Shown here one piece after another: positions 49,630 to 56,492 of a stretch of DNA of 64,000 bases; the first letter of the stretch is position 1; each line of letters begins with the position of its first letter. Below the pieces are notes generated by a model. The model searched no databases. It was given only the letters and a program-made list of their open reading frames with translations, and was not told the DNA's origin. Source of the DNA: a virus; the IMG/VR virus record IMGVR_UViG_3300025122_005335, positions 16,051 through 80,050 of that record; one strand, written 5' to 3'. The position numbers and the translations under genes are program-made.

Positions 49630-50259
49630 GTGAGAACGTTTAAACGCTATTTTTTAAATGAAGAAGACAAACCTTTTATAAAAGATAAGATTGTTAATAG
49701 AACCGTTGCGCTCGTCCCGGGGAGCTTCAAACCACCCCATAAAGGTCACTTTGAAATGTTTAAACATTATGCAAGAAATGCTGATGAAGTATATGTTGTG
49801 ATCAGTGAACCTCAAAACCCAAAAAGTGTACGACGAACACCAGAAGGAAGATATATACCTGCAGAAATAGCACAGCAAATATTTCAAATATATGCGGAAA
49901 ATGAAGGTATTAGAAATATTCAATTTATAACCGACCCTGCACCCGTTAAGTTTGTATATGATTATTTTGCAGAAAGAACACAACCAGGGGATAAGATTAT
50001 TTTAGGTGTTGGTGGTAAAGGTGAAGACGCTGCTAGATACAAAAATGCAGCAAAATATGCACCTGAAGGGGTACAATTTGATATAGATGTTTTTCCAACC
50101 GTTGGGGGGGATGAACCACTTAGTGCATCAGATATACGAAACAAATTAGATAGTTTAACCCCTGAAGAGTTATTACCTTATATACCTGATTCTCTACGTA
50201 ATAATGAAACGGTCGTAAATACTGTTTATAATTTACTAACAACCCTTCCTACTGATTAG
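49630..50259 (+). CDS. Cytidylyltransferase/NMNAT-like enzyme with capsid-targeting-like leader
   Basis: 209 residues from GTG 49630. The leader MRTFKRYFLNEEDKPF (L-N-E) is followed by VALVPGSFKPPHKGHFEMFK, where H-x-G-H is the nucleotide-binding motif of the superfamily. VGGDEPLSASDIRNKL supplies the ISS-like second motif. It could adenylylate NMN (NAD synthesis) or activate a phosphorylated sugar or lipid precursor. A late virion-type leader on a metabolic-looking enzyme is unexpected. Confidence 0.8.
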   Translation: MRTFKRYFLNEEDKPFIKDKIVNRTVALVPGSFKPPHKGHFEMFKHYARNADEVYVVISEPQNPKSVRRTPEGRYIPAEIAQQIFQIYAENEGIRNIQFITDPAPVKFVYDYFAERTQPGDKIILGVGGKGEDAARYKNAAKYAPEGVQFDIDVFPTVGGDEPLSASDIRNKLDSLTPEELLPYIPDSLRNNETVVNTVYNLLTTLPTD

Positions 50260-50986
50260 AAAGTTCTTCTTTAGTTTCAATTTCTGGGGTCGTAGGATCT
50301 GGTAGAACGTCCGGTCTTTCGACTATTTGTTCTACCTTTTTCGAAACTCCTGCCATTGACCGCTCAAAACGCTTAGCTAAAGATACCCATTCCAAGGCTT
50401 TACTTTCAACTTGACTATACTCTTTAAGTGAATTCAGGGTTCGTGCACCAGTTATCAAAGGTGTTAAAAATTGACTCTTAACAAGATACACTACAAATTT
50501 GAATATAGGCATAAAAAGCCAGCCACTATATTGTGCAACTTGTCCAGCGCGTCGACAAAAATCATCATCAATACGTTTGACATCGAAACCTGCTATATGT
50601 GATATTATCGTAGCTAAATCAATACTAGCAGCACTGTTAGGATTAAGCTGCGTGATAGCATTCCATGCTTGTTCCTCAGCGTCCCAATCTTCGTCGTCCG
50701 TCCCAATCGACCAGTCCATGCACATGAAATCTACAAGATCTTCTTTCCTTATATTGCTCGCTACACTACCAGCAACCGAAAGGATATTAACAAATTCATC
50801 TCTTATTTGATTGCACTGCTGGAGTTTTTCTTCATCTGATACTCTTTCACCTGTCGAAGTGTTATAGTCGTCTCTTAATACATTGTTTATTTTATTTGTG
50901 AATAAACCGATTAACCCTCCAGCGCGACCACCAATTGGTTGTTTATCATATGCTTCCCATATTAGTTGTGTGTCTTTATTTTTCAT
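50249..50986 (-). CDS. Late-type protein sharing leader with the 22694 gene
   Basis: Unrecognised, 245 residues. The leader MKNKDTQLIWEAYDKQP is shared with the otherwise unrelated protein at 22694 (MKDQDTQFLYESYQK); I-W-E-A fits a gp21-type cut. The body is helical with a hydrophobic segment (GWLFMPIFKFVVYLVKSQF) that may be membrane-associated. It is 1 nt after the upstream gene, and both genes end in KEELSN, encoded by a direct repeat. Confidence 0.72.
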   Translation of the reverse strand: MKNKDTQLIWEAYDKQPIGGRAGGLIGLFTNKINNVLRDDYNTSTGERVSDEEKLQQCNQIRDEFVNILSVAGSVASNIRKEDLVDFMCMDWSIGTDDEDWDAEEQAWNAITQLNPNSAASIDLATIISHIAGFDVKRIDDDFCRRAGQVAQYSGWLFMPIFKFVVYLVKSQFLTPLITGARTLNSLKEYSQVESKALEWVSLAKRFERSMAGVSKKVEQIVERPDVLPDPTTPEIETKEELSNQ

Positions 50987-51008
50987 ACTAATTAGAAAGT
51001 TCTTCTTT
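50252..51008. repeat. Direct 21-nt repeats flanking a gene
   Basis: 50252-50272 and 50988-51008 are the same except for one base (ct[g/a]attagaaagttcttc and following). They lie at the 3' ends of two consecutive minus-strand genes and bracket 50249-50986. This could be a footprint of gene insertion or duplication. Confidence 0.75.
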
Positions 51009-51323
51009 GTATTTTGCTTTTTGATTAGAACAAATTGCTAATGCTCTTTTTAAAACATTATTATAATTTTCTTCGTTTTCTTCATCATCACCATCACCTT
51101 TATGTTGGGTAATAAATTTTAAAAGAGATAGTTCGTCACTAGATAAATCGTAAGGTTTACCACCTATCTCAACGGTGTGTTTTTTTTCATCTTTTTCCGA
51201 AGGCTTTAGTACTGTTAAATTTGACTGTGGGTAATCTGCAAAGTCGGCAGCTTGTGGGCCCATATTAAATGCTAATGCACCAGATTCAAAAATCTTTTGC
51301 ATCTTGAAGTCATCTGGATTCAT
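50988..51323 (-). CDS. Late protein with capsid-targeting-like leader, 111 aa
   Basis: Unrecognised. The leader MNPDDFKMQKIFESGALAF contains I-F-E-S, an ideal gp21-type site. An acidic C-terminal half has a helical region (SDELSLLKFITQHKGDGDDE). A late-type box lies 6 nt upstream, divergent from another late box. The last residues KEELSN repeat those of the downstream gene. Confidence 0.72.
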   Translation of the reverse strand: MNPDDFKMQKIFESGALAFNMGPQAADFADYPQSNLTVLKPSEKDEKKHTVEIGGKPYDLSSDELSLLKFITQHKGDGDDEENEENYNNVLKRALAICSNQKAKYKEELSN

Positions 51324-51329
51324 TTCTAG

Positions 51330-51336
51330 TATTTAA
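51330..51336 (-). promoter_or_regulatory. Late promoter box (TTAAATA)
   Basis: On the minus strand the box ends 6 nt before the ATG at 51323. It is divergent from the plus-strand box at 51347-51354. Confidence 0.55.
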
Positions 51337-51346
51337 TAGAGATTGT

Positions 51347-51354
51347 TATAAATA
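51347..51354 (+). promoter_or_regulatory. Late promoter box (perfect TATAAATA) with leader
   Basis: The start codon (GTG 51385) is 30 nt downstream, so the RNA would have a leader of about 25 nt, unlike most late genes here. AGAGAGA at about 51364-51370 may aid ribosome binding. Confidence 0.68.
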
Positions 51355-51384
51355 ACTATAGTTAGAGAGAACAACGGATACACG

Positions 51385-51840
51385 GTGAAAACAACATTTA
51401 ACGATAAGATCGACAGCCTTATGAAAATTCATGAAGGTGATGGGTTATCTTGGCAGACTAACCCAAAAGCTCCTCATGATTATACTGGTTCAATGACAGG
51501 TGGTGATACTGATGCTGAAAATGCTGATCCTGATGCTGATGAAGAAGAAAAAGACAAAAAACCACAAAAGCAAAAAGATATAGAAAGTCTCAGAGCATTA
51601 AAAGCAGACCCTGATATTGAACATGCAGTAAAAAATTACGGTACGGTGAGAAAATATCAGAAAATGTTGGATAGAAAAATTAATAAATTACGAGGTAAAG
51701 ATCGTCGCGAAGAGGATGCAGAAAGTTGGGTTGATCCGGCTCATAAGGGTGATTGTACACCTATGTCAAAAGCGTCTTGTACCCCTCGTAGAAAAGCATT
51801 CGCGAGAAGAGCAAAAGCTGGGGATTTTAAGAAAAAGTAA
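51385..51840 (+). CDS. Late protein, acidic then basic, with capsid-targeting-like leader
   Basis: Unrecognised, 151 residues from GTG. The leader MKTTFNDKIDSLMKIHEGDG has I-H-E-G. An acidic low-complexity part (DADEEEKDKKPQKQ) is followed by a basic helical part and a tail AHKGDCTPMSKASCTPRRKA with two Cys. Mixed acidic/basic layout resembles internal head proteins. It is 2 nt from the next gene. Confidence 0.75.
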   Translation: MKTTFNDKIDSLMKIHEGDGLSWQTNPKAPHDYTGSMTGGDTDAENADPDADEEEKDKKPQKQKDIESLRALKADPDIEHAVKNYGTVRKYQKMLDRKINKLRGKDRREEDAESWVDPAHKGDCTPMSKASCTPRRKAFARRAKAGDFKKK

Positions 51841-51842
51841 TA

Positions 51843-52052
51843 ATGAATTTTTTTAACGTTTGGCCTAAATCAGATAATTTCACTCACGAATTAGTTGTTG
51901 AATATAAAGACCTTGTACACTATGTGAGAAATCTTCCTGAGGGTACTGAAGAAATACAAACAGTTGACGACAAACTAAAAGATTTAGAGAAACAAATTAT
52001 ACAAAAATTTGGTCGCCAAGTAATTAAAGATGTTTGGATGTCTATCGAATAA
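51843..52052 (+). CDS. Small protein with leader-like N-terminus, 69 aa
   Basis: Unrecognised. It begins MNFFNVWPKSDNFTHELVVE, with a hydrophobic start like other leaders, and continues as a helical pair (DDKLKDLEKQIIQKFGRQVI). It directly follows and is probably co-expressed with the 51385 gene. Convergent with the outer-membrane protein gene across a terminator. Confidence 0.68.
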   Translation: MNFFNVWPKSDNFTHELVVEYKDLVHYVRNLPEGTEEIQTVDDKLKDLEKQIIQKFGRQVIKDVWMSIE

Positions 52053-52076
52053 AAAAGGGCTTACTTACGTAAACCC
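52051..52076 (-). terminator. Intrinsic terminator of the outer-membrane protein gene
   Basis: On the minus strand GGG-TTTAC-GTAA-GTAAGCCC forms a stem with one mismatch, followed by six T. It is downstream of the 52100-52783 gene. The stem is weaker than the other terminators. Confidence 0.6.
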
Positions 52077-52099
52077 CTGACTCCCTAATTTTATTCTTA

Positions 52100-52783
52100 T
52101 TAGAAAGAATATCTAACGCCGACTCCAACTGACCAACCATCTTCGTCTCCGAATGGCGAATCGTCACTATTAAGATAATACGTGTTTACATATGGATCCC
52201 AATCTCCCCATTCGAGGTTAAGGGTACCACCGAACTTTTGATAATCGTAATTATCCATAGCACCGAACTCTACATACGGAGTAAGGCTTAACCAATCCCC
52301 GATAAGATCAAATGATTTACCGGTTATATCAACAGTAACACCTTGATAATCAAGGTCATTATTATCCCAAAGTGTCAGACCAACATCTGCCCATTTACCA
52401 ACAACGGGTAAACTTTCAAATGTTACTCCTACACCATACTCTGTACTATCGATTGCAGCATTGTGATGTTGTAGTTCTACAGAAGCTTCAAAAGAAAAAG
52501 CTCCGGCGTCGACACCGCGTCTAAGCCCTAAAACGGTATGGTTGACACTGTCACCCCCACCTAACCTAGGAACGTTGTGAACCCCACCAAAAGCATATGC
52601 CCAGTCTAAATTCAATCCCCCAACAACACCAATACCAAGTGCATCATCGGAATAATTTAAACCACGAACATGGTGTTCAGTAGCGTATTGTACTTCACCA
52701 ACAACGCTTAAGTCGCCAGCATTAGTGTTCTGCATGGTAATACCAGCAGCCATCATAATAGAAAAAAGTAATGTTTTCCTCAT
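52100..52783 (-). CDS. Phage-encoded outer-membrane beta-barrel protein
   Basis: 227 residues. The N-terminus MRKTLLFSIMMAAGITMQ is a Sec signal peptide with an A-x-A-like site at TNA before GDLSV. The mature part alternates polar and apolar residues in amphipathic strands with Gly/Asn/Asp turns and ends GVGVRYSF, the C-terminal aromatic needed for BAM-mediated assembly. It resembles small Gram-negative porin-like proteins rather than any phage virion protein. A late-type box lies 10 nt upstream. Insertion in the host outer membrane is likely; purpose unknown. Confidence 0.85.
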   Translation of the reverse strand: MRKTLLFSIMMAAGITMQNTNAGDLSVVGEVQYATEHHVRGLNYSDDALGIGVVGGLNLDWAYAFGGVHNVPRLGGGDSVNHTVLGLRRGVDAGAFSFEASVELQHHNAAIDSTEYGVGVTFESLPVVGKWADVGLTLWDNNDLDYQGVTVDITGKSFDLIGDWLSLTPYVEFGAMDNYDYQKFGGTLNLEWGDWDPYVNTYYLNSDDSPFGDEDGWSVGVGVRYSF

Positions 52784-52793
52784 ATATTGTCAT

Positions 52794-52800
52794 TATTTAT
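52794..52800 (-). promoter_or_regulatory. Late promoter box (TAATAAATA)
   Basis: On the minus strand the box ends 10 nt before the ATG at 52783, giving a leader of about 4 nt. Confidence 0.5.
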
Positions 52801-52853
52801 TAGTTCCTTTAAAAGTTAAACTAGATATGTCTTCAGAACTATCAACTGTGATT

Positions 52854-52861
52854 GATAAATA
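52854..52861 (+). promoter_or_regulatory. Late promoter box (GATAAATA)
   Basis: The box ends 23 nt before the ATG at 52885. It shows that the small histone-like gene starts at 52885 and not at the upstream TTG, which overlaps the box. Confidence 0.6.
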
Positions 52862-52884
52862 ATAAAAAACATATATATACTCTT

Positions 52885-53070
52885 ATGGATACACAAAAAC
52901 AAGAAATTTTAGATACGGTTGCTTCATATATTAAAAACGTTGATCTTTATGTAGAGAAGAACAATAAATCTGCTTCAACTAGAGCTCGTAAAGCATTAGC
53001 TGATCTTGTTAAATTGGCAAGGGATGAACGTAAAAGTATATTAGAGGCAAGAAAAAGTAATGTTAAGTAA
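52885..53070 (+). CDS. Small histone H1-like (Hc1-like) protein
   Basis: 61 residues starting MDTQKQEILDTVASYIK. KSASTRARKALADLVKLARD matches the core of Hc1/H1-like bacterial histone proteins, which also appear in T4-like phages. It is basic and helical and should bind DNA non-specifically. The stop overlaps the start of the protease-like gene by 11 nt. Late box 23 nt upstream. Confidence 0.78.
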   Translation: MDTQKQEILDTVASYIKNVDLYVEKNNKSASTRARKALADLVKLARDERKSILEARKSNVK

Positions 53071-53509
53071 TTTTTCTAATATATATAGACAGTATATTAT
53101 CAATGAAATTAATGTTGATGAAGATGATATAGTTGGTTTAGTAGAACGCATTTATATTGATGGTATAGGTGATGTAGATGCAAAAATAGATTCTGGTAAT
53201 GGTGCATATAATGTAATACACGGGGATGTATTACGTAAAAGGGGTGATAATATAATTGTAAAAACCGTTAACGGTGTAAAATTAAAAAAGAAAGTTGTTG
53301 ATAAAGTTGTCATTCATATAGGATCAGGGAATAAAGAAGTAAGACCTGTTGTAAATTTTGATATAAAATTAGGTGATGAAGAATATAAAGACATACCTTT
53401 TTCTATTGCAAATAGAAGTGAAAATGAATATGGTATTTTAGTTGGTAAACAATTTCTTTCAAAAATAGATAAACTTATAGATGTTGATAAAGAGTTTGAA
53501 CAAGACTAA
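53060..53509 (+). CDS. Retropepsin-like aspartic protease with capsid-targeting-like leader
   Basis: 149 residues. The leader MLSNFSNIYRQYIINEINVD has I-N-E. VDAKIDSGNGAYNVIHGDVL holds the D-S-G catalytic loop, and ANRSENEYGILVGKQFLSKI is the closing strand-turn typical of the RimB/zinc-protease-like retropepsins (PF05618). One D-S-G per chain implies a homodimer. Substrate could be virion or host proteins. T4 uses an unrelated serine protease (gp21) for its head, so this is an extra enzyme. Confidence 0.78.
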   Translation: MLSNFSNIYRQYIINEINVDEDDIVGLVERIYIDGIGDVDAKIDSGNGAYNVIHGDVLRKRGDNIIVKTVNGVKLKKKVVDKVVIHIGSGNKEVRPVVNFDIKLGDEEYKDIPFSIANRSENEYGILVGKQFLSKIDKLIDVDKEFEQD

Positions 53510-53517
53510 GTCTTGAT

Positions 53518-54261
53518 ATGTCCATTGAAAGTTCTGAAGTAGTCGGTGTTTTTCCAACACCGTTTATGTTTGTAACAGTAGATGAAGAAACAAGAAAAAA
53601 AGTTTTAAAAGAAGTTTTAAAAGAATTTAAAACAAATTGTGAAGATGCAGCAACTCACTTTAAAGCAGGTAAATATGTAGAGCAATTAGAAGGGTTAAAA
53701 TCTTTTTGTAAAGCAACCGGTACAAATACATATCAATCAAACCCCGACTTACAAAAAAGAGAAGAATTTTCATTTTTTAATGATATTATTTTTGATGCGT
53801 GTAGAATTTGGGAAGAACAAACTAATATTAACGTTGAAACTTTTGACATTAATCTAATGTGGTGTAACTTTTATAGATCACCGGGTGGTCAAAATAATGA
53901 ACATTTTCATCCTAATAGTTTTTTGAGTTGCGTTTTTATTCTAGAAGACCCTAGTATTGAACCTATAGACGGGGTTAGACATAAGCTGGGTTCTACCACC
54001 TTTTACTCACCAGTTAATCAAAATTTTGTTATATCACCCAGTATAGGGGAACGAGGATCTCCGTATTATAACCCAACTATGCTCCCTGATGTAAAAAAAG
54101 GTGACTTGCTTATGTTTCCTAGTTGGTTAAGGCATTCCGCGGACCCATATCATCTTGCCCCGGTTGTAGATCAAGATCAATTCAGAATTACCATATCTGC
54201 TAATATTATGATAAGGGGTGATGCTGGAAAGATAGAAACTTTAACGCACCATAATTATTAA
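53518..54261 (+). CDS. 2-oxoglutarate/Fe(II) oxygenase-like protein
   Basis: 247 residues. EHFHPNSFLSCVFIL supplies the first metal ligands, GDLLMFPSWLRHSADPY the distal His, and FRITISANIMIRG the 2OG-binding Arg, in the order of the putative 2OG-Fe(II) oxygenase family (TIGR02466-type) common in marine phages. Substrate is not known; protein, nucleic acid or metabolite hydroxylation are all possible. Convergent with the next gene by 4 nt. Confidence 0.85.
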   Translation: MSIESSEVVGVFPTPFMFVTVDEETRKKVLKEVLKEFKTNCEDAATHFKAGKYVEQLEGLKSFCKATGTNTYQSNPDLQKREEFSFFNDIIFDACRIWEEQTNINVETFDINLMWCNFYRSPGGQNNEHFHPNSFLSCVFILEDPSIEPIDGVRHKLGSTTFYSPVNQNFVISPSIGERGSPYYNPTMLPDVKKGDLLMFPSWLRHSADPYHLAPVVDQDQFRITISANIMIRGDAGKIETLTHHNY

Positions 54262-54812
54262 TCCATAACAAACACTTCTACCAATTTATCTATTACTGCT
54301 TGGTCATTGGAAAGATCAATTTTTGTTTTTTCTTGTTGTTGTAGTTTTTCCATCTCTTTTAATCTTTCATTACTCAAATCTTCATAATCACCATATACAT
54401 TTTCTTCACCAATTACGTCGAAGGTAATATCTAAGTCGTGTGCACTTGATTCTAAAGCCGGTACATATTCACCGATATCATGAAATACTAAATTGAAAAG
54501 TTGTTTTGTTTCATAATTAGCCTTATTTTTACTCCTACCAACAAAATCTTCAATATCATCGATACTTACTTTTCCTTTTAATTGTCCAATTGGGTCCGTT
54601 AGTGACCCATAACACATTATAAAAAGATAGCGCTTAGTTATCATAGCGCAATCTTTAATTACAAAGTAAGCTGGTTTTTGCTTAATTACAATACCTGTTT
54701 CGGGTTCTTCAGCAGCTTTACGAGCTGGTCCCCATAAATTTTTCTCTCTGAGAGTACAAGCTTTTAAAACAGCTTTTTCAAATCCAAATGTATCTGTACT
54801 TTTATTTCCCAC
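54258..54812 (-). CDS. Hypothetical late protein, 184 aa
   Basis: Unrecognised. GTG start at 54812 set by a late box 5 nt upstream. It has an alpha/beta N-terminal half (PAYFVIKDCAMITKRYLFIM) and an acidic helical C-terminus (SNERLKEMEKLQQQEKTKID). The leader-type N-terminus is absent. It is divergent from the 54856 gene across paired late boxes. Confidence 0.68.
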   Translation of the reverse strand: MGNKSTDTFGFEKAVLKACTLREKNLWGPARKAAEEPETGIVIKQKPAYFVIKDCAMITKRYLFIMCYGSLTDPIGQLKGKVSIDDIEDFVGRSKNKANYETKQLFNLVFHDIGEYVPALESSAHDLDITFDVIGEENVYGDYEDLSNERLKEMEKLQQQEKTKIDLSNDQAVIDKLVEVFVMD

Positions 54813-54817
54813 GACTA

Positions 54818-54824
54818 TATTTAT
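54818..54824 (-). promoter_or_regulatory. Late promoter box (AAATAAATA)
   Basis: On the minus strand the box ends 5 nt before the GTG at 54812. Confidence 0.68.
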
Positions 54825-54843
54825 TTGATAAAAAAGTAAATCA

Positions 54844-54850
54844 ATAAATA
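54844..54850 (+). promoter_or_regulatory. Late promoter box (CAATAAATA)
   Basis: The box ends 5 nt before the GTG at 54856, facing away from the box at 54818-54824. Confidence 0.68.
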
Positions 54851-54855
54851 TTTAT

Positions 54856-55194
54856 GTGAAGACGTACCCTGTTGGTGCAACCGTTGAAATTGATAAACTC
54901 TTAAGTAACAAGTTGAGAGACATATATGGTGCATCGCTTAGATTACAGTTAGATGATTCATTCCCCGGCTCTTCTTTAAATGACCCTCTAGAAGCAACGT
55001 TATTACAGGAACCTAAACTACACCCTCAAGATAAAATATGGGTATATAAAGCGAATATTACAGGTACAAATATAGACATACCTTTACGTCAAGATGAATT
55101 TGATGTAGTAAGTTTAACTGAAAATTTATATACAGGTTACCACAAACAAATTAAATTACCTTCATTTAAAAGCTATGTTGAATTTTTTACATAG
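54856..55194 (+). CDS. Hypothetical late protein, 112 aa
   Basis: Unrecognised, from GTG. MKTYPVGATVEIDKLL followed by VYKANITGTNIDIPLRQDEF suggests a small beta-barrel. It shows no leader. The stop overlaps the convergent folE gene by 8 nt. Single-gene late transcript. Confidence 0.68.
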   Translation: MKTYPVGATVEIDKLLSNKLRDIYGASLRLQLDDSFPGSSLNDPLEATLLQEPKLHPQDKIWVYKANITGTNIDIPLRQDEFDVVSLTENLYTGYHKQIKLPSFKSYVEFFT

Positions 55195-55831
55195 TTTGTA
55201 CGAAGTGATAAAACTCAGCTCTTGTTTTTTCATCATCATAAAACGAGCCACTTAGTTTTGATGTTTTCATCATACAACCATCGTGTTTTACACCCCTTAA
55301 ACAAGCACATGTATGTGTTGCACTAATTACTACAGCAACACCAGCATTCTTTTCACATATATCATTAATTGCACTATGTATTTGAATTGTTAACCCTTCT
55401 TGAATTTGAGGTCTTCTTGCATAATACTCTACAATGCGATTAAGTTTACTTAAACCAATAACTCTACCTTCTAAACTAGGAATATAAGCAACGTGTGCTT
55501 GACCCGTAAAAGGTAAATGATGATGACTGCAAAGACTTTTAACAGGAATACCACCTTGAAAAACAATACCATCATATCCATCTGATGGAAATGAAGTTAT
55601 TCTTGGTGGTTGTGAATAACACCCAACGGCCATATCATTAACAAATGCTTTTGCAACTCTCATTGGTGTGTTGTCGCTATTCGCATCATTTCTCCAATCA
55701 AAACCTAAAGCATCCAAATAAGCTTCATATGCTTTTGATGCTTTATTAATAATAGTTTGTTTTTCTTCTTCGGTTCTAGGAGATGAACTATTAGCTTTTG
55801 GTAATAAAAATTCTTTTACTCTATCAGACAT
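55187..55831 (-). CDS. folE: GTP cyclohydrolase I (FolE)
   Basis: First step to 7-deazaguanines: GTP to dihydroneopterin triphosphate. KSLCSHHHLPFTG supplies zinc Cys and His, GLSKLNRIVEYYARRPQIQE is the family signature, and THTCACLRGVKH gives the second zinc Cys. Length of 214 is typical. With two QueD, QueE and QueC in this window, preQ0 rather than folate is the likely product. Early promoter TTGAAT-N16-TATAAT 8 nt upstream. Confidence 0.95.
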   Translation of the reverse strand: MSDRVKEFLLPKANSSSPRTEEEKQTIINKASKAYEAYLDALGFDWRNDANSDNTPMRVAKAFVNDMAVGCYSQPPRITSFPSDGYDGIVFQGGIPVKSLCSHHHLPFTGQAHVAYIPSLEGRVIGLSKLNRIVEYYARRPQIQEGLTIQIHSAINDICEKNAGVAVVISATHTCACLRGVKHDGCMMKTSKLSGSFYDDEKTRAEFYHFVQTM

Positions 55832-55839
55832 ATAATTTA

Positions 55840-55867
55840 ATTATATTCACTTTACTTTTAGATTCAA
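55840..55867 (-). promoter_or_regulatory. Early promoter TTGAAT-N16-TATAAT of folE
   Basis: On the minus strand the -35 is at 55867-55862 and the -10 at 55845-55840, 8 nt before the folE ATG. It is divergent from the late box at 55871-55878. Confidence 0.82.
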
Positions 55868-55870
55868 GGT

Positions 55871-55878
55871 TTTAAATA
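55871..55878 (+). promoter_or_regulatory. Late promoter box (TTTAAATA)
   Basis: The box ends 5 nt before the ATG at 55884 and starts 4 nt from the -35 of the folE early promoter. Confidence 0.6.
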
Positions 55879-55883
55879 TCTAG

Positions 55884-56492
55884 ATGCCTTTTATTCATCC
55901 TCTTAAACTTCTATTTGTGCATATTCCTAAAAATGGAGGTACTTCAATTGAGAAAAAATTTGATATCAACGACAATTCTTTAGAATGTTGTTATAGATTA
56001 GAAGAGTTACCTTATTATTGTAAAGAAAAAGACGATACTTTGATTTTTTCACCCCAACATTTTACTCCGAGTTTAATTAAAGAATATTACGAAGGGTTTT
56101 TAAAGACATACAAAAAGTTTACCGTAGTAAGAGACCCCTATACTCGCGCCATTTCTGAATATTTGTTTAGAGAAAGAACCCTTACTGAATTTAATGATTC
56201 TCATTTTTTATCCTGGTGGAAAAACTTTATAAAATCCAAATCAGACCATAGTTTACAACAAAGTGAATATTTTAAGAATATAAACTATGATTTTATTCTT
56301 AGATTTGAAACGTTAATACAAGATTTTAACTCTATGTGTGAAAAGTTAGATATACCGCCTGGTTTGCCCCATATAAATAAGTCTCATATTAGTTCTTCTG
56401 AATGCATCTCTTTACTTTCGGAAGAATCCATTAAATTCATTAATGAATATTATAGAGAGGATTTTACAAATTTTGGCTATAAATTATTATAA
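55884..56492 (+). CDS. Sulfotransferase-like protein
   Basis: 202 residues. LLFVHIPKNGGTSIEKKF is the 5'-phosphosulfate binding loop of PAPS-dependent sulfotransferases, and KFTVVRDPYTRAISEYLF the 3'-phosphate binding motif (R-D-P...S). The short size fits the bacterial/phage sulfotransferase family 2 group. It would sulfate a sugar or glycan. The stop overlaps the ATG of the HtrL-like gene by one base, implying joint function on the same glycan. Late box 5 nt upstream. Confidence 0.85.
   Translation: MPFIHPLKLLFVHIPKNGGTSIEKKFDINDNSLECCYRLEELPYYCKEKDDTLIFSPQHFTPSLIKEYYEGFLKTYKKFTVVRDPYTRAISEYLFRERTLTEFNDSHFLSWWKNFIKSKSDHSLQQSEYFKNINYDFILRFETLIQDFNSMCEKLDIPPGLPHINKSHISSSECISLLSEESIKFINEYYREDFTNFGYKLL

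Noticed and set aside
49654-49983. A 109-residue minus-strand frame opposite the NMNAT-like gene
   Set aside because: It lies wholly antisense to a gene with clear motifs and has no promoter.
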